Below, piece after piece: positions 37,674 to 49,105 of a stretch of DNA of 64,000 nucleotides; positions within the stretch are counted from its first letter, which is position 1; each line of letters starts with the position of its first letter. The notes under the pieces are model-generated. The model worked only from the letters and a program-made list of their open reading frames with translations, did not search any database and was not told where the DNA came from. A program made the position numbers and the translations under genes. Origin of the DNA: Ascidia mentula (taxonomy: Eukaryota; Chordata; Ascidiacea; Phlebobranchia; Ascidiidae); contig OX387205.1 of NCBI GenBank assembly GCA_947561715.1, positions 13,149,001 through 13,213,000 on the forward strand. Reading direction: 5' to 3'.

Positions 37674-40362
37674 GGTGGTTACTTGTCGTTGTGATTTTTT
37701 GCTCGAAGGGAAATGTTTTTCTGATGGCAGTGCACAGGCGATTAACAGTAAAGTTTGCGTGTTACTTTTAAGATTTGACTGCAGAAAAAATAATTAATTG
37801 GTAGTTTATTTGTTTGGGTTACAAAAACTGTTACTCTTAAGCTCGATATAATCTTAGCAAATGTGCAAAGCTTCATTGGTCGAATACAAAATTGCCTGGC
37901 TTTTCTGATTGATCTGCTTCGATGGTCGTTTTGTACGGACCTTTTAATATCAAAACACAAAATATATTGTGTTTGTTACATATTGTCTCTGCTAACACAG
38001 TTTGTACCTGTGATAGAATGCAATGTCTTGCCGGGCGTTTTTATAACAATCATTTGCCTTCGTTTGCATCGAATTACGCAAAGATGCCACGTACTATAAG
38101 ACTCGGAATTTAACTTTTGCATCAGAATCAACGTCGTTCAGAACAGCTTAGATTTAAAATAGCTAGTGTTCAAATGATGTGACGTACAACAATGAATTAC
38201 CCACGTACATTTAACATTATATACGTTGCCACAAACAGAATCCAAACAAATTATGTACAAATAAAGACTTACTTTTATCTCAAGTTATCCTCAGCATATG
38301 CGTCTAAGATTGCGGTTCCATTCGTTCAACATAGTGTCGTTGGAAGCCACACGATCTGAAACTTGCTTTTAATTCTTTTTTTTAAGAGGCCAGAAAAGTT
38401 ACAATTTTGGAAGGTTTATGAGTCATCAAGATGAAGCAATCAAATTACGTACAACACTGCAGTATTAACCGATTTACAATAATCAACATTTACAGGCTGC
38501 AACCGAAAAGCAAAACAACATACATTTAAATTGTATAACTGCGGTATGGCAGTGCTTCTCAAGGGCAATTAATTCATACCTTATCATGCGGACATTATTA
38601 CAACCAAACTGGCCGTATTTGGCCCGCGGAATGTATGTCTGTTACATCAGAACAAAAACAGTGGTGATATATTTACCAACGGCAGGGAATAAATAAATGT
38701 TCACATACTTTTTGCACGCTTGACTCGTGTTGCACAAAAAGCTTCCATACGTAAACCGCATTTCACGGGGACCATAAACATTTGTAGGCGTCGAACGACT
38801 CGTAAAACGTCACGCTTGTTTACTAGCTCGTAGTTTACCGTACACTAGATAACCCCTACAAATTGCCTTTACCTTACCTAATTTCGGTCAATTGTGTACA
38901 TATCTTGCAATATAGTGGCTGCATGTATTTGTATGTACGCTGTATCGAACACTTCCATTTATGGAACGATTATATTTTGTCTTGAGGTATGCTCTCAACA
39001 AACTCGATAACTATGATACGGTTGGGATGTTGCCCGAAGACTTAGTTACCCGTGTAGTAGCATCTGAGACACACACTTATTTTAGGGTAAGAAAATCTAC
39101 CAGGAGGAATTATAATTTCTTTACTCTGCCGACTCAACTACATTAGGGCGCCAAAATTGACATATATTATGTAAAACAGGGTGTGTGTAAGACAACAGTG
39201 TCTCTATAGGACCAAATACATTCTACACCAGGGGTTGGCAAATGTACATGCGGGATATAATGGTCTATGCCAACTTGTATGCAAACTTTCGCTGAGCACT
39301 TTGAGAGTAATGACGTCACAATAGAAGCACGTAGTCTGGATTAGCTTCAGCGAATATGCAACTGTCGTATGTCGTGAATAAAAAATTATTTAGGATGTTT
39401 AAAAAATACAGACATTTGCCCGGTTGCAATCGGTGATGGTCCTATCTTCAAGGGGGTTCCATGACCAGGCTGTGTCATATTGATTTATTGTCCATGAAAG
39501 CTAACAATTCCGGACATTTTCGGCCCCCACTAAATCCCGAACAGGTGAGGACAAATCAAATGTTTGGCAATCCTAACAATGTAAACTTTACGCTATGTAC
39601 TCGCCACCACATTACCGTTTACCCCTGCTATACGCGATATTCCGGTTCTCAAACAACATGTGTAAAGAACATGCGTAACTTCTAAACTCTCTCGCAAATA
39701 AACCATTTATATCCCAGTTTCATGACTCCACGTTTACTTTGGCGTCATTTTGTGACGTCGGCGTTTGGTGTCCCATAAGTATAGTTTTGTGGTAGTTGGA
39801 ACGAACGTGCGTCATTACACCAATGCCCCGGTTTCGTTTGATGATCAAGCATATTGTACGTTAAAGTGGTTGCTGAGATTTACGTGGTTATTTTTACCCA
39901 AACCAAATACTGCTAGTTTTTCTTGCTAATGTTTTTTTTGACAAATTGTATTCGGTTCATGGACTCCTGAAGAAAACGTCTATTCAATAAAATCCCCGTT
40001 AAACTTTTAAAAGACCTGGAAGAAGTAGTTGTGATTCACGTTATTGCTGGTGCCGGTACAATAAATATATTACTATAGTTTTCAATGTTGACGTGTGAGT
40101 TCAAGGAGAAAATGACCGAGTTCTGTCGGTAAAATTTGCAGAACCCACAATTTTAAATTTAACAACGCATCAGACTTGAAAATCGCACTTGCGCAAATAA
40201 ACGCGGTTTTCTTGCTCGCTGCCCAAGCCTAAACCAGTCGCGAACACTACGCGGTACAGTAGAGGCGCCTGCAGTTCAGAATTTGGACAACTTTTTTTGT
40301 AACAGTGATCAAACATTTACACAGGACATGCATTTTGGAACGTTTAACAACAGAAGTGGAGT
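37674..40362. other. Spacer upstream of cytokine-like paralog 3
   Basis: About 2.7 kb with no supportable gene. It holds the promoter side of paralog 3 and the right copy of the duplicated block (about 38050–38960). A TIR-like CCAGGGGTTGGCAAATG at 39229–39245 resembles the end of a hAT-type element. The rest is AT-rich and featureless to my reading. Confidence 0.5.
38050..38960. repeat. Local duplicate block upstream of paralog 3 (right copy)
   Basis: The partner of 34860–35480, with the shared blocks listed there in the same order. It starts about 380 bp upstream of the paralog 3 start codon, so the duplicated unit may include ancestral promoter DNA of this gene family. Confidence 0.6.
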
Positions 40363-40716
40363 TTAAGGCTGACAATGTGGAAACATGTTAAGGTGAGTCG
40401 TTTGCGAGATAAAATCTAGAGACTGTTGTTTATTTTGGAAGTGAAAGTATCCCAGCAGAAGCTTCCTATGGTTAATCATTAAACACACGAAAATCGTTGG
40501 TTCGAGACGACGTTGCATTGGCGGTTTCTCACGAATCCATGCTTTGATTTCATCCTTCGGTTCAAGTGCTTTTGCAAACAACCTCCAATACCCTATATTT
40601 ATTAATCAACATTAGAAAGCGCAGGACGTTAGTCGCCGTACGCCACTGAGCGCAAATAAATACCTTTTAGCGTCATCAATAACCCATCGATTAGGATCCG
40701 CTTCCATGGTTGCCAT
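40363..40716 (-). CDS. Unrecognised small two-exon gene (about 90 aa)
   Basis: I do not recognise this protein. On the − strand, exon 1 (40716–40664) begins MATMEADPNRWVIDDAK and exon 2 (40582–40363) continues RLFAKALEPKDEIKAWIREK, then PPMQRRLEPTIF. The two join in phase across an 81-bp intron with a GT donor, a CTAAT branch-like sequence and an AG acceptor. The first 50 residues are charged and look genuinely coding; the tail after EPTIF looks less so and may belong to an intron or UTR. No signal peptide is joined in frame. The start is about 290 bp from the oppositely oriented start at 41010, suggesting a shared bidirectional promoter. It could also be a decayed gene. Confidence 0.35.
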
Positions 40717-41009
40717 GATCCGCGTAACTGCAACAGAAACACTGTATAGCTTACGCTTGAGTGCATTGTGCGTGACAGACAATAACATTATACAGTAGAA
40801 ACCGCAACAGCAAGAAAAACAATATCACGCGTATTGCGTCCATTTGTTATTCATTGCTAAGCATACAACGACGATTTACACGTCCGACTTTTTTCTCGAG
40901 GCATGGGTTTAAAAGAGCGCTTGGTGGTGGTTGGAACATCATTGTAGTCTGCTTGCATCCAGATCATATCACAGTGTTCATCCATACTTTGGTGGAGTAA
41001 AACGTTTTG

Positions 41010-41964
41010 ATGGAGTTTTCGACGACGCCACGACGCTTTGGATTAATTTTGGCGGTAAGAATTCTTGTGTAGCCTCGCGAATGTTTTGATGTTAGATCAT
41101 GGGCTGCTATAAATGCCGAAATCCAGTTAAAATACTTAATTTTTTTCTCTGGTGGTCTGGATTTAGGTAATTATTCTTTGATTATTTTACATTAAGTTAA
41201 AAACATGGCTGGACATTCACCCCATAATGTTAATAAATAAAATATTGCTCAAGCTCTCTGGCCCCCTGCTCATCCATAACACTGGTATTGTAGTATAACG
41301 CAACCAGTACAGAGTCTAATTGTAGACCCCTAGCGGGGCCATAGACCACGTATGGGAAATCATGAACTAAGTTAATAGAAAACGAGAATTTTAGCAATTT
41401 GTGTGACTTTAAGAGCAATTTGCTGCAGCTTTTTTAACAAGGACATTTTTGCAGGTGACGCATATGGCGATATATTTCCGCCCTTGCTGCGCATGTTTTC
41501 TGGACACTGGAGTAGTTTCAAACGACGCTGTGAGGTTCAAGTTTGAGGGAGAAACTCAATTGTTCCTCCAGTGCCCTGTCGGAGAAAAGAAGAGGGCGGT
41601 AGTGAATGGAAGTGTGACTGTGCTGCGGAAAATTGCATTGGATAACAGCGGGGTGTTTTGGCTGCGATGTCCCAGAACTAATAAGATTTTAAAAATTAAC
41701 CCAAACAATGTTCGTCTCCATTGGGTTAACTGCTCAAATGAAAATGACCCGTTGGCGAAGTTCCTTAAAGTTCGTGATAATCGAAGTTCTGGGGTTCAGG
41801 ATTACCTTGTGCCTTACAAACACCACAAAGATTTGAAAATATTATCGATGACAAACGTATCCAGATTTTTTCAGTTGACAAAATTTGGAAACACAAAACG
41901 AGCAGTGTTGGTGGGAAAGGAAAGAATTGGAAAGAAGGCGTATCTTAATAAACTCTCTACTTAA
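41010..41964 (+). CDS. Divergent FGF-like β-trefoil growth factor
   Basis: Two exons, 41010–41054 and 41455–41964, join in phase to about 184 aa. The first 35 residues include a modest hydrophobic stretch (FGLILAVTHMAIYF) that may act as a signal or uncleaved anchor. The core follows the FGF order: FLQCPVG, then a V-rich strand, then GVFWLRCPRTNKILKINPNN (compare [20 protein letters not shown] in FGF1), then FLKVRDN, and a last repeat RFFQLTKFGNTKRAVLVGKE followed by IGKKAYLNKL (compare WFVGLKKNGSCKRG and GQKAILFLP in FGF1). The classical FGF signature with its conserved cysteine is not matched exactly, so it is a fast-evolving member. Ciona is known to have orphan divergent FGFs; which one this may be I cannot say. 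Confidence 0.7.
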
Positions 41965-42195
41965 GTAGAAATAGAAAAATACTGCGACCATATAAGACGA
42001 TCTTGTGTCTTTGTTCGTTCCTTCAAAATGTCCCAAAATACTTTCAATTTACATCAGTTTCTTTACCGCTTTTTGCACATGTTTCGCTGTTTCATTTATG
42101 CGCACTGCCCTTATCCTTTCTCCTTCCTCTCATCCAATGCGTGGCGCTTATTTTCGTGTTTTGTCTTTTATCACGTGACCAGTCAAACGGTCCTA

Positions 42196-42201
42196 AATAA
42201 A
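42196..42201 (+). terminator. Poly(A) signal of the FGF-like gene
   Basis: AATAAA about 230 bp after the stop codon at 41962–41964, the first good candidate downstream. Confidence 0.55.
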
Positions 42202-42495
42202 TGCTGTTTATTTATTGAAATTTTATTCTATGACTTTATTGGACAAGTTAGGCGTACTACTGACCACCTAATATTTATAATGCAACTAGGCACTACTGTC
42301 CAAAGGCGTGGGGACATAACAATAACCATGATTTATTTAAGTCTCTCACCTGTCCACAATATTCTTCTGCAAGAAAATTTTTTTTGCCCTGATTCCTAAT
42401 TGCATCCGTTTGGCGCTATACAAAGGCTTGTGTTTTAAGCGTTCTCGTGGGAGTTGCGATCCAGGCATTTGCGCAAATATAAGTAACTTTTATAA

Positions 42496-42631
42496 TGCTA
42501 TTCTTGCAGCCAATCATAGTAATTAATAAGAATTGTTCTTCTAGCACTTAAGTTTCGCATGTGTTCATTGTAATCAACGTTCCCGTTCACCATCCGGCGA
42601 GACTTCCTCTAAGGGTTATGTAGCAACGAAT
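42496..42631. repeat. Partial copy of the inverted-repeat MITE of 48558–48856
   Basis: It shares GTAATTAATA, CTTCTAGCACTTAAG, ATCCGGCGAGACTTCCTC and GGGTTATGT in order with the left arm of the element at 48558–48856. Only one arm is present. Confidence 0.7.
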
Positions 42632-43532
42632 CGGTACATGTTGACAAGGTTATTTTCGCCCTGTACAAATCCTCATGAAAAAGTTTATTTTGTTGCCTTT
42701 GCAACACATTGTTTCAAATCTGACCGGGCTTTCTGTGCTAGGTTTTGGTTTGGACTTTGCTGCGACATCGAGTGTTTATTTTGTGATTATTTGACTTTTG
42801 GCGAAAAGAGCATTATTTTATCTTAACCTACCTTCAGGCCGAAACAGTCCACCCATAAACTTTTGTCACCAGCAGAAATAAACCAGTGTCTGTCTAATGC
42901 AGAAGTTTTTTTATTATTATTCTAATCTTGCACCAACAGACATTGAAAAAAAGCATTGAAAAAAAAATGCAAGTTGTAAACCGCGTGAGATACACGTCAC
43001 AATAAACGCGTAATTCGGCAAACCGAACTTTCGGTGTATTCCTATAATAACAAATGTATTTGCAATGCAGGCCTTTAATAATTCACGGTAAGCCGTAATG
43101 TAATGGAAGATATTATTACACCACAAAGTTTTCGCCGAAGTTGTCCACATATAAGCCGAAGTAAAATAGAAATAGGTGCGAATATTAACGCTATAATTTA
43201 GTGTAGTATTTCAATTTAAGTATAAAACCAAAAAATAACATGGGGGATCAAGTTTGGCGAAAACTTTGTGCCCTGGTATAGTAGTATTTCCCTAATCTAA
43301 TGTAGAAATTTCAGTTATAGGAAATATAACTTGCTTCAGTAAAGTTTAAAAGTTCAACGTGGACATCATACTTAGGCATGCAGGCGGAATTTTTAAATTC
43401 ACAGCGTTACTATGCGCACCCCCAACCCTGATAAACATTGCGGTATAGGGTGTCAGGCGGCGCGGCGCGTTATACCAACACAAATGACGCGATTTGATTA
43501 CCCTAATGTTGTCGTACGTTCGTTAGGTGCGA

Positions 43533-43578
43533 AGAGCTTGGAGTTGATAATTATAAAAAGAGCTTGGAGTTGATAATT
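43533..43578. repeat. Short tandem duplication, 20-bp unit, 26-bp period
   Basis: The unit AGAGCTTGGAGTTGATAATT occurs at 43533–43552 and again at 43559–43578 with a short A-rich spacer. It is a small local duplication with no evident function. Confidence 0.85.
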
Positions 43579-45269
43579 TTGAATACAAAACTCTAAGCTA
43601 ATTTGCAGACGTTTATCATCACTGCTATAATTGTTTATCCGGCTTTGTATACTTGGATAAGGAGAATGAAATTACTGTTTCTCCATAAATTTCGGCAACC
43701 GGAATGTATTTCTCCCCGTACGTGGAATGCAGCGTGGGTTTGTATGAACTTGCATAACTACACCCCCAGGTAAAATTGCTATTTCGTCACAAGAATGGCC
43801 GGTGTCAGTCAACAGCAAAAAAAACAAATAATTGCAGATGAAGAAAATGGTGAGGCATTTGTAACAACACCATTTACAATCAATTGTTGTTACGTCACGC
43901 AAACCGTTGTCCTTGTAGAATCCTGGAGCCAGGCGGTGCTGTAAACCTGATACTGTTTTGCCTTAGATGGTTGTTATGTACTTTGCACTGCTGTAAATGA
44001 GGGCAATTTTAACCGTATTTAAGTGCTATAAAATCGGACTTTCAATGGGCTGGGTTCATAAGTAGTGTGTAGAATAATATAGAATGCATCCTTAGGTGCA
44101 AAATACTTAGAGTTTATTGCTTTAAATAGAAAAGTCAAAGCTAATACGCTATTGATCATCTTGACTAGATTAGACGTTTCGAACACAAACTGTGTTCACC
44201 ATTAGTAATATAACTAGCTACATGCAGCAGAGCACTCCTTGTTCATACAAGATTTCAAAGGTGCAGCACAATCGCATGCAAACTCTCTGAAGTATAATGT
44301 ACATAATTCTATCACCCCTAAATTCGAAATTATCGATTTAGATCCTCCTTCAGTATTGGTTGCCGTACTGAAACGCCGTAGCGGAAACATCATTAGAAAC
44401 ACTGCGTTGCTTGACTACATGTGATTGTATCAGAAACCGCATCGGTAGGGAAATAGGACCTGTGTTTCGTTGTGGTTATTCCACTGCCTTTATCCTTTGT
44501 TCGTGGTATATTACATAGGATTCTTTGCCAAGTGCACCTAGCGCACCCACTGTACCCAGCCTGACCCAATACTTGCGTCGGGAAGAAAGGTTAAAAAGTG
44601 CGCATTTGGTGTTCGCTTATAAGTTGGCAGTCATCCAAATTTTGACACAATTTGTGCACTTGCACGTGGCCACAATGTACCAGGTATCGTAGAATAACCA
44701 TGGGGCAGTATCCGTAAAATTGTTAACTTTACGTTTGTGAAAATTATGACGTCACAAATATCATTTTCATTTTGGAACGTAAGTTGGTTGTGTTGAGGGT
44801 TGGGAACAACTATCTGCAAAGAAAAACTAACTACAAGGCGCTCCAAACTTCTTTTGACATCGATCATCAGCGAAGCGTAAAGCAAATAACGTCAGTGTCA
44901 TGTATTGCTCGCATGGTAGCTTATGAGATCAGACCACACACAATCGCATTTTTTATGAGAAAATAATTTGGTTAAACAACATTTGTTAAATGTCAGTATT
45001 GCTGATGGTCTGTCACTCTTTTAAAGTATTTTTGGGGTTTTCGAATTTCTGAACTCTTAAGTAGGATTTCTATGCTGCCGTTTAAATGTTTATTAATGAG
45101 ATTGTTGTTTCTTGAACGAAACGACGTTCAGAAAAACTGCCTTCAAACATTCGATAATGCACTGCTCGGATGGCAAGTTTTTTCCACACAAGGGCGGTGC
45201 TGCCTCAATTGTCGCAGCGAAGGTTAAATCACACTTGTCGGGCTAGGGATTGGCAACATCGGTCAAGCG

Positions 45270-45340
45270 CCCGACCAATAAACGCGAATCGTGATTCCTA
45301 GCCAGGATATCCAGAGTTCGAATCCCGGCGTGGTCAAAAA
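45270..45340 (+). pseudogene. tRNA-Glu-like fragment (pseudo-tRNA or SINE head)
   Basis: A TGATTCCTAGCCAGGATATC anticodon-arm-like stretch followed by AGTTCGAATCCCGGCGTGGTC resembles the 3' half of tRNA-Glu (GGATTCCTGG… GGTTCGACTCCCGG). The 5' half does not fold into a good D arm, and the acceptor stem pairs only partly. It is best read as a degenerate tRNA copy or a tRNA-derived repeat. Confidence 0.45.
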
Positions 45341-46689
45341 AATTGAAAACAAATTATCCAGTTGGTTGATTTGTTAGGTATTATTATGCTGCAGTACAAA
45401 ATACAGTAATTATGGAAGACGGCCAGAAAGTTTCCTTCGTTGAAATATTTAAAAAGCTGTAATAGTTCTGAGAACAATTCTATGTTATGACATAGTTGTT
45501 TATTTGAAAATAACAGGCAACTTTAAAAGCTACAGTTCTTATTCAAATATAGGTAATACGTATTATAATTACTTCCAACACGAAATATCGTCCAGCTAGG
45601 GCCCTAGACATGTACAGCTGCATTTCTTTGATGTCTGGGTAACAGGTCGACAACCTTATATAGCTAGTTGAAACTTTTGCAAATTTAAACATTCTTAAAG
45701 CAGAAAAAAACAATTTTGAAATTAACCGGGGTTATTTTATTGCGAAATTGGAAAATGGTCGCTTGGGTGATTAACCTTAAAACTCATTTTAATCAGATTT
45801 TTAATGTTAGAAATAATGACCGAAACAAAGCATATGCTTCAACCACATCTCAGTTATTTTGGCGTTTATTACAAAACACCTAAAATATACAAGACACTTG
45901 AAAAACACAAGAGAATAATCGTCATATTCGCGCGGCGTCTTTCGGGTGGTGTTTTGAAAGCTGTCGCTACGTAACAGGTTGCGCAAAAGTTACAAGTCGG
46001 AAAATCGCGATGTCTTTGTGTTTAAAGTTGCGCAACAGTGGAACTCTTTGACAGACTCTTACAATCACCAAACTGTCTTAATGGCAACAAAGACTTGCTA
46101 TGTGATATTTTCGACAAGTTATTTACGAAAAACTCAATTTATTTGTCGTTAAGACAGTGTTTTTTTCTAATATGTATCTGTTTTGCCCAACAGTTTGGCA
46201 TCTTTTAGGATGACTTTTACGTTTTTTTCTTGTATAACTTGCTATGAAGAAAACAGTATAAGATACTTGATTATAGTTAAACACAAAAGTGTTATATCTT
46301 CAACAACTATTGTGGCGTTTTTGTACAAAACGAATACTCTTGCTTGATTTTAATTAATTTTGCATGGGACTCGAAACGAAATACATGAAAATATTTTATA
46401 CAACATTGAATATTGCGAAAAAACTTATTTGGATTTCAGTGTAAACGAGCAATAAAAACTACACTAGCACGTTACCAGTTAAAACATTCACAAAAACATA
46501 TTAAAACAGTTATTTTGTTTCTTTTGACGTCTTACAGTAAAGCAATATTGAAACATATTGAAGAAAACTAATCTATAGCAACCAATACGACGAGAAAAGC
46601 TAAATTCTACAATTAGAAAAGTTGTGTCCGTTTGAGCCTGTTGATTTCTTATCAAAGAGAAGTATTAAAAAATCCCGGGTCATTGCCGT

Positions 46690-47840
46690 TCATGCTTCAT
46701 CCAAAAGCCATGTGTCAGCCCTCAAGTCGTGCACGGAAAGAACAATTTGCTCGTCTTCCTCGTTGACCGACAACAAAACCTCACTCGGGTTTTTCCAGGT
46801 ATAACTGGGGTGCAGAAAACCACTCGATCCGCCCAAACCTACCGGCATGTTAAAAACGAACAAGCGCGGATCCGAGGTATCGGAATCTACATCCACGCTT
46901 GCGGGATCTGGAAATTTCCGTTCCGGCAGAAGGCGGATTTTTTGCTTGGATCGATCGCAAGTTACGTATTTCCGTCCCCTCGGCGTTTCCACAGCAAACA
47001 TGAACATGATGGGGAACCCCCGTCTGACGGAACCGAATTGCCAACGTACCAGAGGCTCTCCTCCGCTCACCAACTTCAAACCACCTTTAAGTAGAAAATT
47101 TCTGTTTAAATACGATATGTACAAAAGAAAAAAATGTAGAAAACTGGTGCTTAGGCACACCGACTATGTGTATATAAGCGATAAAGTCCAAAAGTGTTTT
47201 TATCAACTATTGCATTTACCACCTATAATTCCAAAGTCCTTGGATAAAGCATATTTAATGAAGTAATTTGTACCGAACAAGTGTTTAGTTTGTGGCAACA
47301 ATTAAAAAACATTTGCACGTAACTTAACAACATAAACAATTGTGTAAGCTGCAGACACATGGCCACTGTTTCGACCTAAAAGTTCTCATCATCTGTCTGC
47401 ATGCAGCTTACACAATTCATATGTAAGCTGCAGCTTACACAATTCATATTATTGGCTCCACTTTGCTTGACACAAACAATGTTCTAAACCTGCATTTCTC
47501 AAAAATGTCAACGCCATTCAATTGTACCTTTTTGTCCCCACTCTGTGCCGAAAGTGGCGTGACGAATCCGACACCAGGTGGCAGCAGACACCCCAGCTTC
47601 TTGCGGTTCTGCTTCGGTGCTGGTTATCTGCGGTTCGAAATTGGGTTGAGTGATAAACGGTTCTTGAATGTCAAGCTGCAACATCTCGGCAATGCGGTCT
47701 TTGCTTTCAACCCGCGTTAGACACGGATTTTCGAGACTTTTGTCCTTCGATTTCGGATGAATATCGAGATCGCGGACGAGGTCATCCCGTCTTGGTGATA
47801 AACGCGGAGAAGCTGATGTTCTCAGATGTTCCTGCGCCAT
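46690..47840 (-). CDS. Divergent two-exon member of the IL-1-like β-trefoil family
   Basis: On the − strand, exon 1 (47840–47528) has the start ATG 5 bp after a strong acceptor, then ends at AAAAG|GTACAA. Exon 2 (47084–46690) follows an AG acceptor. The join is in phase (1/2) and gives about 235 aa. There is no signal peptide. Exon 1 codes a charged propiece (MAQEHLRTSASPRLSPRRDD…) and an AGVSAATW stretch corresponding to GVNGP in the other paralogs. Exon 2 has LVRWQFGS (paralog 3: LVYWKLGS), IMFMFAVETPRGRKYVTC, FPDPASVDVDSDTSDPRLFV and FLHPSYTWKNPSEVLLSVNE. This last part comes nearer the IL-1 C-terminal pattern than its sisters do. Homology to the tandem trio is clear in block order though identity is low. 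The CDS intron is absent from the other three. Confidence 0.68.
47345..47458. repeat. Palindromic repeat copy with an adjacent short duplication
   Basis: It contains CCACTGTTTCGACCTAAAAG and GTTCTCATCATCTG, flanked by inverted GCTGCAGACA and TGTCTGCATGCAGC. A CTGCAGCTTACACAATTCATAT-like segment is repeated directly after. It lies in the intron of the − strand gene at 46690–47840 and next to its exon 1. Confidence 0.6.
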
Positions 47841-48557
47841 CGGAACTGAAAAAAAAATTACGAGCTTAATAAACTGTTTTCTGGTTTTGAAAAGCCTATG
47901 GGGAATTGTTTTATGACTAGAGTGCATAATGGCAAATTAACGCTCACTGGGCATCAACAATATATAAGATTTCCGGTATAGCTCCAATGGTATCTTAAAA
48001 TATTTCGGTTCGTTCTTTGCTCTAAACTAACGCAATGAAACGCAAAGTTGTTAGTGACGTAATGGTTTTCAGGCGGTGCATTTATCATGCTTTGGACCGC
48101 GCAAATCTCTATAGCAGGTTTTTGAACGGTTCCCTTGGCAACAATAATATGACCACCGACACCCACTTGTGCTCTACAGTGACGTCATAAACATGATCTA
48201 ACTTTCGCCCCCACGATGAGAATAACATTGCAAAAAAACAACAACACGCTTTATGGCTCATTCTGGTGCATTCCATAACATGATGACGAACCACGCATCA
48301 ACTCCTTTTTTGGTGTAAGATTGGCCGTTTTGCAAAACGAAAACGCGGTGAAGCCAACAAACCATATTTTTTAAATATTGATGTAATTTTTTTTTAATGA
48401 TTATCGCGCACAAAACCCCTAAACTATTGTATGGTTCTTGTCTTGACACATTGAAAAAGCTTCACCGCGTCTTGACATATATATGTAATATATAAATAAC
48501 TATTAGGAGATGTGATTTACTTTCCTGGAACTGTCACACCATACGATCGAGTATTAA

Positions 48558-48856
48558 GTATTAATACACATTTAGTGCCATTCTTGCTGTCAGGCATGGT
48601 AATTAATAGGAACTGGTCTTCTGGCACTTAAGTTAAGAAGTGTTTCATTGAAAACAACGTTGCGTCCACTATCCGGCGAGACTTCCTCAGGGTTATGTCA
48701 CAACATTATGCGTTTGATGCATTATCGTGTGACATAACCCTGAGGAAGTTTCGCCGGATAGTGGACGCAACGTTGTTTTCAATTAAACACTTCTTAACTT
48801 GAAGTGCCAGAAGTCCAATTCCTTTTAATTAATAAAACACAGCTTGGTATTAATAC
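48558..48856. mobile_element. Long inverted-repeat MITE
   Basis: Two arms of about 95–110 bp (about 48600–48692 and 48727–48835) are near-perfect reverse complements around a 34-bp centre. Both carry the CAACGTTGCGTCCACTATCC block and a CTCAGGGTTATGTCACA block. The palindromic GTATTAATAC occurs at both outer ends (48558–48567, 48847–48856), which may be the target site. There is no open frame. Partial relatives lie at 42496–42631 and about 55034–55090. The high arm identity suggests a comparatively recent insertion. Confidence 0.8.
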
Positions 48857-49105
48857 ATAATGAAATTATAGCGAACTTTATTGTAAATGGTTCGTTTCAT
48901 ATGCAGATAAGAGGATTAATTGAAAGAATGTTACTGGATCAGTTCAAATTGCAATCAATGCATTTCCGGCAAATCCCTACACCAGTATAATTTCACAATT
49001 ATTACGTCATACATCGGTTTTTCGCTAAACTAGAAATATACGCTTCTTTTGCGACGTTTAAATCTGAAAGAACTAATTCCTGTTGCAGTGCGAGCTACCA
49101 GTACT

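Larger units (their letters stand above)
41965..46689. other. Gene-poor spacer between the FGF-like gene and the divergent cytokine-like gene
   Basis: About 4.7 kb. It contains a one-armed copy of the inverted-repeat MITE (42496–42631), a 26-bp-period tandem pair (43533–43578) and a tRNA-Glu-like fragment (about 45270–45340). No coding region is supported; several TGACGTCA-like sites (for example near 44750) are seen. Confidence 0.5.

Noticed and set aside
40751-40843. Signal-peptide-like 30-codon frame on the − strand (MDAIRVILFFLLLRFLLYNV…)
   Set aside because: It cannot be joined in phase to the exon at 40716–40664, and the only intron allowed would be 27 bp. Probably chance hydrophobic sequence.
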